DNA of 8,847 nt from NCBI GenBank assembly GCA_049964535.1, contig JBMFXG010000114.1, positions 1 to 8,847 on the forward strand, read 5' to 3'. Below the pieces are notes generated by a model, which worked only from the letters and a program-made list of their open reading frames with translations, searched no databases and was not told where the DNA came from. Made by a program: the position numbers and the translations under genes. The stretch is from JAJYZP01 sp049964535. Its GTDB lineage: Bacteria; Actinomycetota; Acidimicrobiia; Acidimicrobiales; Acidimicrobiaceae. Below, in pieces: positions 1 to 5,780 of the stretch (position 1 is its first letter; each line of letters begins with the position of its first letter).

Positions 1-567
1 GGTGTCGGTTCGGTGAAGCTCGTCGACGAGCTTGAGAGCGATGGTATTGAGGGTTCGAGTGACGGTGTGAAGCATCTCGCTCTCGATGGTGCTGAGCACT
101 CGCTCAAGTGGTGCGAGCCGTGAGGTAGCGATGGCCTGAGCGGACGCTGCAGTGACTGCGGAGAGCGAGACGATGGTCCTGCGGTGATCCGACGGATCTT
201 CGTGTCGAACGACGTAGCCGTGTTCTGCGAGGACATTGACCGCCTGGGAGGCCGAGGCGAGAGTAAGTGAGAGCTGGCGAGCGAGATCGGACACACTCTG
301 CGCTCCTCCCATGGCAAGTTGAATTATGAGGTGAACGTGCCGTGGCGCAAGTCCGATCTGGTCCTTGAGCTCTGAGACATCGTTGAAGTGGGGCCGGAGC
401 ACCTCGAGAACGGCTCGGAGGGCAGTCACGAGCTCTGTCGACGCTGGGTAAGACTTTGCAACTCCGTGGAGACGAATCTCGGAGTCGGAACCGAGGTTGA
501 ACTCATCTGCAACGTGGGCGTTTGGCATATCATGGAAAATACTATTGCTAGAACTACTATTTTTCAT
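1..567 (-). CDS. MarR-family transcriptional regulator, 3' end cut by window edge
   Basis: Reading the minus strand leftward from an ATG at 567 (or an in-frame ATG at 528) gives an open frame that stays open to base 1, so 176 to 189 codons are visible and the C-terminus is missing. Counting from the second ATG, the middle holds a winged helix-turn-helix: a recognition region around SVSDLARQLSLTLASASQAV, then VLAEHGYVVR and the wing DPSDHRRTIVSLS, which is the classic MarR signature (DxxDxRxxxVxLT/S). MarR proteins are cytoplasmic dimers that usually repress nearby genes and are released by small ligands. The upstream start adds 13 polar residues and has a weak AGAAG eight bases ahead. The downstream start has no clear ribosome-binding site but would leave the palindrome at 537-562 in the leader. 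The start is therefore undecided. The gene is divergent from the antiporter gene, with a long spacer. The target is unknown. Confidence 0.88.
   Translation of the reverse strand, partial: MKNSSSSNSIFHDMPNAHVADEFNLGSDSEIRLHGVAKSYPASTELVTALRAVLEVLRPHFNDVSELKDQIGLAPRHVHLIIQLAMGGAQSVSDLARQLSLTLASASQAVNVLAEHGYVVRHEDPSDHRRTIVSLSAVTAASAQAIATSRLAPLERVLSTIESEMLHTVTRTLNTIALKLVDELHRTDT
537..562. promoter_or_regulatory. AT-rich imperfect palindrome at the MarR gene start, candidate operator
   Basis: This 26-bp stretch is an imperfect dyad: 10 of 13 base pairs match around the central TCTAGC region, with arms AAATAGTAGT and AATAGTATTT on the minus strand. It is much richer in A and T than its surroundings. 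It lies 9 bases before the ATG at 528, or just inside the reading frame if translation begins at 567. MarR proteins commonly bind AT-rich palindromes of this size and regulate themselves. The assignment as an operator is inferred from position and symmetry alone. Confidence 0.35.
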
Positions 568-927
568 AAGAACTGCTTCTGTAACCTAAGGAAGCGGTCA
601 CTCATTCCAAGAGATCTTTCTTTCTCAGCAAAATGAAGGTCTTGAGGATCTCTAGGTGGTGCTGTGGGGAGTCTGTACGACCTGTCTTTTGCAGCTACGA
701 TTCTGCTCTACGACGCAACTGGGGATCGAATCCGTCGAGTTCGTGGGCCTCACTGCGTGCTCTGGTACGCTGGATCCAACGATACGAGCCGGGAGCACCC
801 AATTGGAGCATCGGTTGTCTTGAAAGTTGAGTGAGCTAACGAATCTGAGATCATGAGCCGCTGACAAACCTCCGGTGGGCAGGGTTCCAACTTTGGGGTT
901 CGTAGTCGGTCGGGACTGTCGTTTGAC
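568..927. other. Spacer between the divergent MarR and antiporter genes
   Basis: About 360 bases with no recognisable gene family. It must hold the promoters for the MarR gene (minus) and the antiporter gene (plus), but I see no convincing paired -35/-10 boxes on either strand. The one coding candidate is the short frame at 664-834, listed separately. The last 90 bases before the antiporter hold no open frame worth calling. Confidence 0.6.
664..834 (+). CDS. Unassigned 56-residue ORF, possibly a small protein or gene remnant
   Basis: A GTG at 664 opens a 56-codon frame ending at TGA 832-834. AGGTGG lies a few bases before the GTG and could serve as a ribosome-binding site. The product reads like ordinary protein: a hydrophobic start (VGSLYDLSFAATILLYDATG), a basic middle (DRIRRVRGPHCVLWYAG) and a charged end. 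Overlapping frames on both strands are rich in Ser, Arg and Cys and look like shadows. I recognise no family. It could be a real small protein or the tail of a decayed gene. Synonymous third positions do not clearly separate it from background. Low confidence. Confidence 0.25.
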   Translation: MGSLYDLSFAATILLYDATGDRIRRVRGPHCVLWYAGSNDTSREHPIGASVVLKVE

Positions 928-1968
928 ATGCTAGCCAATCGAGATTATCTGGATGAGTGTGCGCAGGAACGCAGCGCACCTAAACGGCAAAAGAGGTACT
1001 GGTGGCCGAGTCTTTCCGAGGCGGTGTATGTGCTCGTCGTTAATCTCATCGCCGTAGGTGTGAGCGTGCTCGTCCTAGCCTATGCGTCGGACTACTTCGT
1101 CTCCTTTGCTAGTCAGGCATCAGAGCGACTGGGTCTTCCCCAGGTCTTCACTGGGGTGATCGTCGTGGGCTTTGGCACGGGTCTGCCAGAGCTCTTTACA
1201 GCTATCTTTGCATCACTCTCGCATCATCCGACTCTCGGTGTGGCTTCTGCGATGGGTTCGACCGCTATTAACGTTACGCTCGTTGTCGGTCTTGCGGCGC
1301 TGGTCTCTGCTCCGGCGGTCAGTGTGAGGACCCTGCGACGTGAAGGTATCGTCGGTCTCGTCGGCGCAGGCTTTGTGGCGGCAGTCGGGATCCTCTCTCC
1401 GTCTTGGTGGTTCGGCGCCGTTGGTATTGCTCTCTTCGGAGCTGGAGTAGCGTTTACGCTGATCGGCTCGGGATTGGATGGAGGTGGTCGTGAGGTCGAG
1501 TCAGAGCGTTCGGAGGCCGGTTCGCTTCGGCCGCTCTGGCAACTCATCGGCGTTGCTGGCGTTGCCCTCGCCTGCACGCTCGGTTCGGCCGAGCTCTTTT
1601 TGATCTTTGCACTGAAGATAGCGACCTCGATCCGTCTCTCTACAGGTTTCACCGGTGGCGTTCTCCTCTCCTTCGGTGCATCGCTGCCAGAGATTGCGAC
1701 CTCGGTTCAAGCCGCACGGAGGGGATTCGGTTCAGTGGTGCTCGGAAACGTCATCGGTTCTTCGGTCTTCAATACCTTGATGGTTGCGCCGCTCGCCCTG
1801 CTACTTGCCCCCTCGTTTCGCGTCGTTGGGCTCGCCGCAACGGGAGCGGCGACCTTGGTGCTTGTTGCGGTGCTGTGGCTCTTCATGCGAAGTGGTAAGA
1901 GGTTAAGTCGCTTAGAAGGAGGCCTGCTCCTCTTTCTATACCTGGGATTTTTGGCTATCGTTAGGTAA
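928..1968 (+). CDS. CaCA-family sodium/calcium (cation/H+) antiporter
   Basis: A 346-residue multi-spanning inner-membrane protein of the calcium/cation antiporter family (YrbG/CaxA type), expected to exchange Ca2+ or another cation for Na+ or H+. The family's two inverted alpha repeats are visible. Alpha-1 is about residues 80-118 (GFGTGLPELF, then GSTAIN) and alpha-2 about 247-285 (SFGASLPEIATS, then GNVIGSSVFN). The predicted ion-binding acidic residues are Glu88 and Glu255. A hydrophilic loop at about 182-202 separates two membrane halves, as is usual for the family. Alpha-2 is canonical, but alpha-1 has Ser107 and Thr112 where the GN and GSN asparagines are usual. The ATG at 928 has no good ribosome-binding site and precedes about 30 hydrophilic, basic residues. 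A GTG near codon 33, just before the first membrane span, is the alternative start. It stands alone. The exact ion cannot be read from sequence. Confidence 0.87.
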   Translation: MLANRDYLDECAQERSAPKRQKRYWWPSLSEAVYVLVVNLIAVGVSVLVLAYASDYFVSFASQASERLGLPQVFTGVIVVGFGTGLPELFTAIFASLSHHPTLGVASAMGSTAINVTLVVGLAALVSAPAVSVRTLRREGIVGLVGAGFVAAVGILSPSWWFGAVGIALFGAGVAFTLIGSGLDGGGREVESERSEAGSLRPLWQLIGVAGVALACTLGSAELFLIFALKIATSIRLSTGFTGGVLLSFGASLPEIATSVQAARRGFGSVVLGNVIGSSVFNTLMVAPLALLLAPSFRVVGLAATGAATLVLVAVLWLFMRSGKRLSRLEGGLLLFLYLGFLAIVR

Positions 1969-1983
1969 TAGCAAGATGTTCGG

Positions 1984-2000
1984 GGTTCGGTACTCGAACC
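1984..2000 (+). terminator. Weak hairpin after the antiporter gene, possible terminator
   Basis: GGTTCG and CGAACC form a perfect 6-bp stem around a 5-base loop, 15 bases after the antiporter stop codon. A short TTT follows, so this is a poor match to a classical rho-independent terminator, which would have a longer T run. The position fits transcript-end function, but the stem could be incidental. Confidence 0.3.
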
Positions 2001-2031
2001 TTTCGCTGAGGTCTCGATGCTTTGGCGTTGC

Positions 2032-2045
2032 AACTCTTGAGAGTT
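2032..2045. repeat. AACTCT-TG-AGAGTT dyad, copy 1
   Basis: A 14-bp inverted repeat with perfect 6-bp arms around a 2-base centre. It shares the 17-base pattern GCAACTCT-NN-AGAGTTC with the second copy, whose centre is 111 bases away. Symmetry and repetition in non-coding DNA suggest a protein-binding site, but the binding protein is unknown. Confidence 0.5.
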
Positions 2046-2068
2046 CTCGTCGGTGAGCATGCTCTTGA

Positions 2069-2105
2069 CAACTCAACGGTCATGAGGCGTCTTCGATGTG
2101 AGTTG
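2069..2105. repeat. Inverted CAACTCA / TGAGTTG pair between the dyads
   Basis: CAACTCA (2069-2075) and TGAGTTG (2099-2105) are perfect 7-base inverted repeats separated by 23 bases. They carry the same AACTC half-site as the dyads on either side, so six half-sites lie within about 125 bases. The wide spacing argues against a simple hairpin and is compatible with two separate half-sites. Confidence 0.35.
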
Positions 2106-2142
2106 ACGCTGAGACCGAGGAGATGGTGCAGGCTTGAACCGC

Positions 2143-2156
2143 AACTCTGCAGAGTT
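2143..2156. repeat. AACTCTGCAGAGTT perfect palindrome, copy 2
   Basis: A fully symmetrical 14-bp palindrome in non-coding DNA, the same as copy 1 apart from the central two bases. Together with copy 1 and the element at 3514-3533 it defines the shared pattern AACTCT-NNN-GAGTT. Confidence 0.5.
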
Positions 2157-2531
2157 CGATCGTGTCGAGTAGATGCCGCTTTGGGGCTTGGCCATCCTTG
2201 GACGGGTTGAAGATCGTCGGCATTGGACAGGAGGGCTCATTGTAGGCGCAACGAGATCTCAAGCGATGTTCCCCCACTTGTCTTTACCGATCTCGGTCAT
2301 CGATGCAAAAATCACGTCAGCGATCTCTGTGGGAGCTGAAGACCGAGAGCTTGGGTTGGTGTGGAACAGTGATGGATCGACACGCGCTCGATCGTTCCGG
2401 GGCGAGATTGTGTGGCTGACCCGTGAATCGGTCGATGAGCCTGGTGCAAGATAGCGATGGCGACGACGTGGCGGTCGGTGGTTTATGGTGACTAAGCGCC
2501 CACGCTAGAAGGACAGCACCGGGAGGGGTGA

Positions 2532-2711
2532 GTGACGAGAGCGTCACGTGAGATCGTTGTCGATGCTGAGCATCCTCTCTTTTCGTATCGGCGGGAGGCA
2601 ACGAACCGGGCGTACCGGTGTCCTACCGTGTTGTGGCAGTGGTTCAAAGGAGCCGTTGAGGTCTATCTCGGAGAACGACTCTACCAGGTCGAACCGAGGG
2701 GACTAAAGTAG
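2532..2711 (+). CDS. Unassigned 59-residue ORF with a good ribosome-binding site
   Basis: A GTG at 2532 is preceded by GGGAGGGG with suitable spacing and opens a 59-codon frame ending at TAG 2709-2711. The predicted protein has an acidic start (EIVVDAEHPLFSYRRE), a basic middle (TNRAYRCP) and an aromatic stretch (VLWQWFKGAVEVYLGERLYQ), and ends in basic residues. It has no signal peptide or membrane span, and I recognise no family. It could be a genuine small cytoplasmic protein or the remnant of a larger gene. It is convergent with the nitroreductase gene 53 bases away. The ribosome-binding site and protein-like composition are the only support. Confidence 0.33.
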   Translation: MTRASREIVVDAEHPLFSYRREATNRAYRCPTVLWQWFKGAVEVYLGERLYQVEPRGLK

Positions 2712-2764
2712 GCCGGAATCACGGCTCGAGGCCAGCAGGTTCGGACAGATACCTTGCGCGCTGA

Positions 2765-3478
2765 CTACTTCAACGCTGAAGGAGCTGCGCTGTTGACTTC
2801 TTCCCACGGCGGACGCTGCGTAAAGGTGTCGAGGTGCGTGAAGGTGGAGGGGTCGTGGCGCTTGAGTCGTGTTACTACTTTGTCAGGGTATCCAAGAGCC
2901 AGGAGCGCCGCTACGGCTACTCCATTTGGAATTGCGAGCAGTTCGCGTACTGCGGACTCTTGTCGGCAGATCACGGTAGTCATGACTCCACCGAGGCCAC
3001 GTGAACGGGCGGCAAGCATGATGTTGTGACAGAACGGATAGATCGATCCTCCCCCAACGATGCTCTGCCGTTCGAGGCCGTTATCAAGTACCGCTAATTG
3101 GTCGAGTCGAACGCAGACGACCAAGAGAGCAGGAACCGTAGCGAGATTGTCTGCGAAGGACGAAGGCGCTGGACGACGGCGGGCCTCCTCAAGGTCGATC
3201 GCTGGACCACTCCAGCGCCCGTGATCAGTGGGGGCGAAGGGAACGAGTCCGAGCTCGACATGGGCCATATACTCGCGCCAAGCAAGCTGATAGAGGTGTT
3301 CAAGAGAGCCTCGTCGTTCCGGGTCTTTGACGATGACGACCTCCCACGGCTGCCTGTTTCCGCCAGACGGCGCAAAACGGGCAAGGTCTAAGATTCCTCT
3401 GAGCTCCTCGTCGTTCACCGGTTGGTCGGTAAAACTTCTGTAGGACGCGTTCGATTGCAGAGTTTCAGAGAGTTCCAT
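2765..3478 (-). CDS. Nitroreductase-family FMN-dependent oxidoreductase
   Basis: A 237-residue cytoplasmic flavoprotein of the nitroreductase superfamily, which uses FMN and NAD(P)H to reduce nitro compounds, quinones or other acceptors. The family's FMN-contact elements are present: Arg14-Ser-Phe near the N-terminus, APSGGNRQPW at 36-45, a central GGGSIYPFCHNIMLAARSRGLGG stretch that packs on the flavin, and a C-terminal VAALLALGYPD segment. Length is slightly above the usual 180-220, because of an insertion with MAHVELGLVPF and charged residues after the first third. The ATG at 3478 fits the family start but has only a weak ribosome-binding site. It lies 36 bases after the winged-helix regulator gene on the same strand, so the two are probably co-transcribed and the regulator may control it. 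The substrate cannot be predicted. Confidence 0.9.
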   Translation of the reverse strand: MELSETLQSNASYRSFTDQPVNDEELRGILDLARFAPSGGNRQPWEVVIVKDPERRGSLEHLYQLAWREYMAHVELGLVPFAPTDHGRWSGPAIDLEEARRRPAPSSFADNLATVPALLVVCVRLDQLAVLDNGLERQSIVGGGSIYPFCHNIMLAARSRGLGGVMTTVICRQESAVRELLAIPNGVAVAALLALGYPDKVVTRLKRHDPSTFTHLDTFTQRPPWEEVNSAAPSALK

Positions 3479-3513
3479 GAGCCTAATCTAGCGATTCGAG
3501 ATCACGTCGAATC

Positions 3514-3533
3514 TTCAACTCTGGTGAGTTGAA
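3514..3533. repeat. Dyad TTCAACTC-TGGT-GAGTTGAA, third copy of the AACTC element
   Basis: Perfect 8-bp arms flank a 4-base centre. The element overlaps the stop codon of the winged-helix gene and sits about 36 bases before the nitroreductase start. Its core AACTCTGGTGAGTT aligns with the dyads at 2032 and 2143. A further AACTC follows at once, giving GAGTTGAACTC (3526-3536), and two more GAGTT copies lie near 3451 and 3469 inside the start of the nitroreductase gene. No T run follows on the minus strand, so it is not a typical terminator. It may be an operator or an mRNA hairpin between the two genes. Confidence 0.45.
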
Positions 3534-3862
3534 CTCCCTGGCGTCGTCGGAGACATAGGCGATCGGGCGAATCCAGCTAGTTCACCGACGTTATGGTGTC
3601 GCTCAAGTGGGTGTCGTAGAGGACGATCGGAGATGATCTCGTATCTATTCCGTCTCCCTATGCGCGTTCTTCTGACGTAGCCATCCGCAACGAGGTCGGA
3701 GATGATCGCTTGCGCTGCTCGTTCGGTGATACCAACTCGTTCAGCGATATCTCGACCTCGGATCTCGGGGTCGTTAGCGAGACAGACGAGGACGTGACCG
3801 TGATTGGACAGGAAGGTCCATCCCGGGCGTTCATTCTTAGGTGTCGTGGGCGATTCCTGCAC
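3515..3862 (-). CDS. Small winged helix-turn-helix transcriptional regulator
   Basis: A 115-residue protein of a short actinobacterial winged-helix family. The hallmark WTFLSNHGHVLVCLANDP lies at 15-32. It is followed by the helix-turn-helix (IRGRDIAERVGITERAAQAI, 34-53), a second helix (SDLVADGYVRR) and a basic wing (RIGRRNRYEI, 67-76), then the typical tail RPLRHPLE. It most likely binds DNA as a dimer. No metal- or ligand-binding residues are evident, so the signal is unknown. The start is GTG at 3862, the only start codon in the open frame, which is bounded by an in-frame TAA upstream. No ribosome-binding site precedes it, so leaderless or weak initiation is possible. It precedes the nitroreductase gene on the same strand and is divergent from the dab operon across an AT-rich spacer, so either unit could be its target. 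Confidence 0.85.
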   Translation of the reverse strand: MQESPTTPKNERPGWTFLSNHGHVLVCLANDPEIRGRDIAERVGITERAAQAIISDLVADGYVRRTRIGRRNRYEIISDRPLRHPLERHHNVGELAGFARSPMSPTTPGSSTHQS

Positions 3863-3922
3863 AGTATCGATCGTAGGTCGAAGTTGCTCGCGAAGTGCAA
3901 AATGGTAGAAAAATGATACGGG

Positions 3923-3963
3923 ATTCGTGGTTTACGGTATATAATTCGTGATGTAGAATTCGT
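3923..3963. promoter_or_regulatory. AT-rich divergent promoter region with three ATTCGT repeats
   Basis: ATTCGT occurs at 3923-3928, 3944-3949 and 3958-3963, in the same orientation and 21 and 14 bases apart. A perfect TATAAT lies at 3940-3945 on the plus strand, within an AT-rich stretch unlike the surrounding DNA. AATTC (3943-3947) and GAATT (3956-3960) also form a short dyad. The region sits between the minus-strand regulator gene and the plus-strand dab operon. No good -35 box is paired with TATAAT. If TATAAT is the -10, the dabB leader would be about 170 bases. The -10 call and regulator binding are both inferred. Confidence 0.35.
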
Positions 3964-3990
3964 ATATTGCGTAGATGCGTGTACGAGGTG

Positions 3991-4128
3991 ATGCTCCGTC
4001 GGTCAGTTCTACGCCTGATCGATCGTGGGCGATGTCTATGGCTCTTAGAGCGTGCCGCACGAGTGGCGGTGCCGGTAGCGAGCGATGAAGGAGTTGGCGT
4101 GACAGGAGGAGAAGGGACGAGATGGTGA
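3991..4128 (+). CDS. Candidate 45-residue leader ORF overlapping the dabB start
   Basis: An ATG at 3991 (with in-frame GTG at 3988 and 3979, and TTG at 3967) opens a frame that ends at TGA 4126-4128, 7 bases into dabB. The peptide begins MLRRSVLRLIDRGRCLWLLE and continues ARVAVPVASDEGVGVTGG. It looks protein-like, with an amphipathic basic first half. No well-spaced ribosome-binding site precedes it, since GAGG is too close to the ATG. A stop codon overlapping the next start would allow translational coupling to dabB. It may equally be chance reading of a leader. I recognise no family. Confidence 0.22.
   Translation: MLRRSVLRLIDRGRCLWLLERAARVAVPVASDEGVGVTGGEGTRW
4105..4112 (+). promoter_or_regulatory. 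Strong ribosome-binding site fixing the dabB start
   Basis: AGGAGGAG lies about 10 bases before the ATG at 4122. It is a near-perfect anti-Shine-Dalgarno match and supports this ATG over nearby in-frame codons such as the GTG at 4125. Confidence 0.75.
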
Positions 4129-5780
4129 TCGAGTTCGGCAAGATCGCACTCTTCGCTGCAGTAGGAGGAGCTCTCGTTGGCAGCGTGAGCACGCTAGCGC
4201 TCCGGAAGGGATCGATGACGACCAGGTTGCGGCGTTGTCAGGGCCTTGCTTGGCTCAGTGCAGTCGCCGCAGCGGTCTGCGTAGTTGTGGTGGTGCTTCA
4301 CGGAAGCTATGGCGTGGCTCTTTCGGTTCCGGGGTCCAAGCACTCGTTCCAACTCCTCTCCGCCGACCCGACGACGGTCGTGCTACTGCTCTTGATCTGC
4401 GGCGTAGGTGCGGTGGTCGAGAGCTTCTCGCTCCGCTACCTCCAAGGTGATGAACGGGCACCGGTCTTTTTTGGGTGGACCGGACTCGTTCTGTTCGCAA
4501 TGTCGATGGTGGTCACTGCGTCGACGGTGGTCGTGGTTACCGTCGCTTGGGTTGTGGTTGGATGGTCGTTTCCTCGAGTTGTTGGATATCGCAACGGAGC
4601 TTCTGCGATAGCGAAAAGTGTCCGTGTGCTTCGGAGAAACTTTATCGTCGGCGACGCAGCGCTAGTGCTCGCTGTCGTTCTCATCGTGGAGCGCGTCGGG
4701 AATATACAACTTGCTGCCGGTCTCACCTTGGCACACGACTCACGGCTCCTCGGGAGCTGGTCGACGATCGTGGCGCTGCTCATTGTGATTGCTGCTCTCG
4801 TGCGCTCCGCACAGCTCGTGTTCTCTCTCTGGCTACCAACGACGGTAGCTGCGCCCACGCCGGTCTCGGCGCTGCTCCATGCGGGCGTCGTCAACGGAGG
4901 TGGGATTCTCCTGATCCGTTTCGGACCACTCGCGAGCAGCTCCGAGGCAGCGATGCTGGTCGCTTTCGTGAGCGGTACAGCGACCGCACTGGTGGCGTTC
5001 GTGGTCATGCGGTCACGCGCTGATATCAAAGGTTCGTTGGTGTACTCAACCATGAGCCAGATGGGATTTATGATTGCAGAGTGTTCCGTTGGTCTGCCAT
5101 TCGCCGCCCTACTGCACCTTGTCGGGCACGGAATCTACAAGGCCACGCTCTTTTTTCGCTCGGGTACCGCAGTTCCTCGACTTGGAGCAAAGACTGTGGT
5201 CGCGAAGGTTTATGCCCCGAAGTGGGGGGTGGTGGTGCAGGCTGCTTTGGCGACCGCGCTGCTCTCCGGCTTAGTGTTACTCGTCGTTTCGATCCTTGGT
5301 CAACACGAGCCAGGGGTGCTCCTCGTCTTTGTTGTTGGATCGTTCGGGGTCGCAACGTGGAATTGGTTCAATCGCAGGCCCATCCCCATCATCTTTACGG
5401 TGATGTGGTTGGTGGCTCTCGGTCTCGTTGGCACTCTCTACGCTCTGGTCCTCGCAGCTCTCCAGGGTTGGACCGCAACGTCTCTGCCAGGAGCTTCGAT
5501 CGAGGTCTTAGGACCGTGGTGGCTCTTAGTGCTCGCAGTATTGGGAGTGGCTCTGACTGCGGCATTCGCTCGTCGTAATGCTCGTCGGTGGCTCGTCTAC
5601 CGTCTTGGAGCGATCGGTGACTGGGCCGTTCGTGATCTCGTTGACGTGCCATATGAACCGCAAACTGCGGGTGATGGAGTCGGCCTGGGCCAGAGAGATT
5701 CGCCTCCAATCTTCCGTGGTAAAGGCGCACTGGTGTACGAACGTGGTAGCAGCAAAGCCGAACGAGGGAGTGGCCAATGA
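4122..5780 (+). CDS. dabB: DabB, NuoL/MrpA-like membrane subunit of the DAB inorganic-carbon pump
   Basis: A 552-residue polytopic membrane protein of the proton-antiporter (NuoL/MrpA-type) family. It is the partner of DabA and is expected to couple cation flow to CO2 hydration by DabA at the inner face of the membrane. The family core is clear: RSAQLVFSLWLPTTVAAP at 228-245, then TPVSALLHAG and NGGG. Next come KGSLVYSTMSQMGFM and the HLVGHGIYKATLFF helix, with His332, His336 and Lys340 matching the NuoL histidine/lysine cluster. Arg228 stands where NuoL has Lys229, and Val144 stands directly after Trp143 where NuoL has Glu144 in its WE pair. These alignments are from memory. A hydrophilic tail of about 50 residues follows the last span. 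The TGA overlaps the dabA ATG by 4 bases (ATGA), so translation is probably coupled. Identity is supported chiefly by the DabA neighbour, because NuoL-like proteins are otherwise hard to separate. Confidence 0.92.
   Translation: MVIEFGKIALFAAVGGALVGSVSTLALRKGSMTTRLRRCQGLAWLSAVAAAVCVVVVVLHGSYGVALSVPGSKHSFQLLSADPTTVVLLLLICGVGAVVESFSLRYLQGDERAPVFFGWTGLVLFAMSMVVTASTVVVVTVAWVVVGWSFPRVVGYRNGASAIAKSVRVLRRNFIVGDAALVLAVVLIVERVGNIQLAAGLTLAHDSRLLGSWSTIVALLIVIAALVRSAQLVFSLWLPTTVAAPTPVSALLHAGVVNGGGILLIRFGPLASSSEAAMLVAFVSGTATALVAFVVMRSRADIKGSLVYSTMSQMGFMIAECSVGLPFAALLHLVGHGIYKATLFFRSGTAVPRLGAKTVVAKVYAPKWGVVVQAALATALLSGLVLLVVSILGQHEPGVLLVFVVGSFGVATWNWFNRRPIPIIFTVMWLVALGLVGTLYALVLAALQGWTATSLPGASIEVLGPWWLLVLAVLGVALTAAFARRNARRWLVYRLGAIGDWAVRDLVDVPYEPQTAGDGVGLGQRDSPPIFRGKGALVYERGSSKAERGSGQ

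Larger units (their letters stand above)
1969..2764. other. Long region without a recognisable gene, with dyad repeats
   Basis: About 800 bases between the antiporter and the convergent nitroreductase gene. It contains a hairpin right after the antiporter, two matching 14-bp dyads, an inverted repeat between them, and a small ORF with a good ribosome-binding site at 2532-2711. The longest plus frame opening with ATG (2173-2454, 93 codons) has no clear ribosome-binding site and no recognisable domain. A long frame on the opposite strand overlaps it, so neither can be called coding. The stretch may be decayed coding DNA. No transposase motif, tRNA or insertion-sequence end was seen. Confidence 0.55.

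Noticed and set aside
1984..2000. tRNA T-arm-like sequence GGTTCG...CGAACC
   Set aside because: The loop and stem sizes do not fit a T-arm, and no acceptor, D or anticodon arms surround it. It is treated as a plain hairpin.
2173..2454. A 93-codon plus-strand frame in the gap
   Set aside because: No clear ribosome-binding site and no recognisable domain, and an equally long open frame exists on the opposite strand, so coding status cannot be supported.
1969..2764. Insertion-sequence remnant or CRISPR array explaining the repeated dyads
   Set aside because: There is no transposase motif, no terminal inverted repeats with target duplication, and the repeats are few, short and irregularly spaced.
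3098..3391. Plus- and minus-strand frames overlapping the nitroreductase gene
   Set aside because: The nitroreductase reading has clear FMN-binding motifs across its whole length. The other frames are shadows.
4436..5578. Several long alternative frames on both strands inside dabB (for example 4475-5023 and 5081-5578 plus, 4436-5053 minus)
   Set aside because: They overlap a strongly supported membrane protein, are rich in Arg, Ser and Cys, and show no family motifs. They are frame shadows of GC-rich coding DNA.
4122..5780. Interpretation as a respiratory complex I NuoL subunit or an Mrp antiporter subunit
   Set aside because: No other nuo or mrp genes are nearby, the NuoL glutamate is missing, and the gene overlaps dabA, so DabB is the better call.
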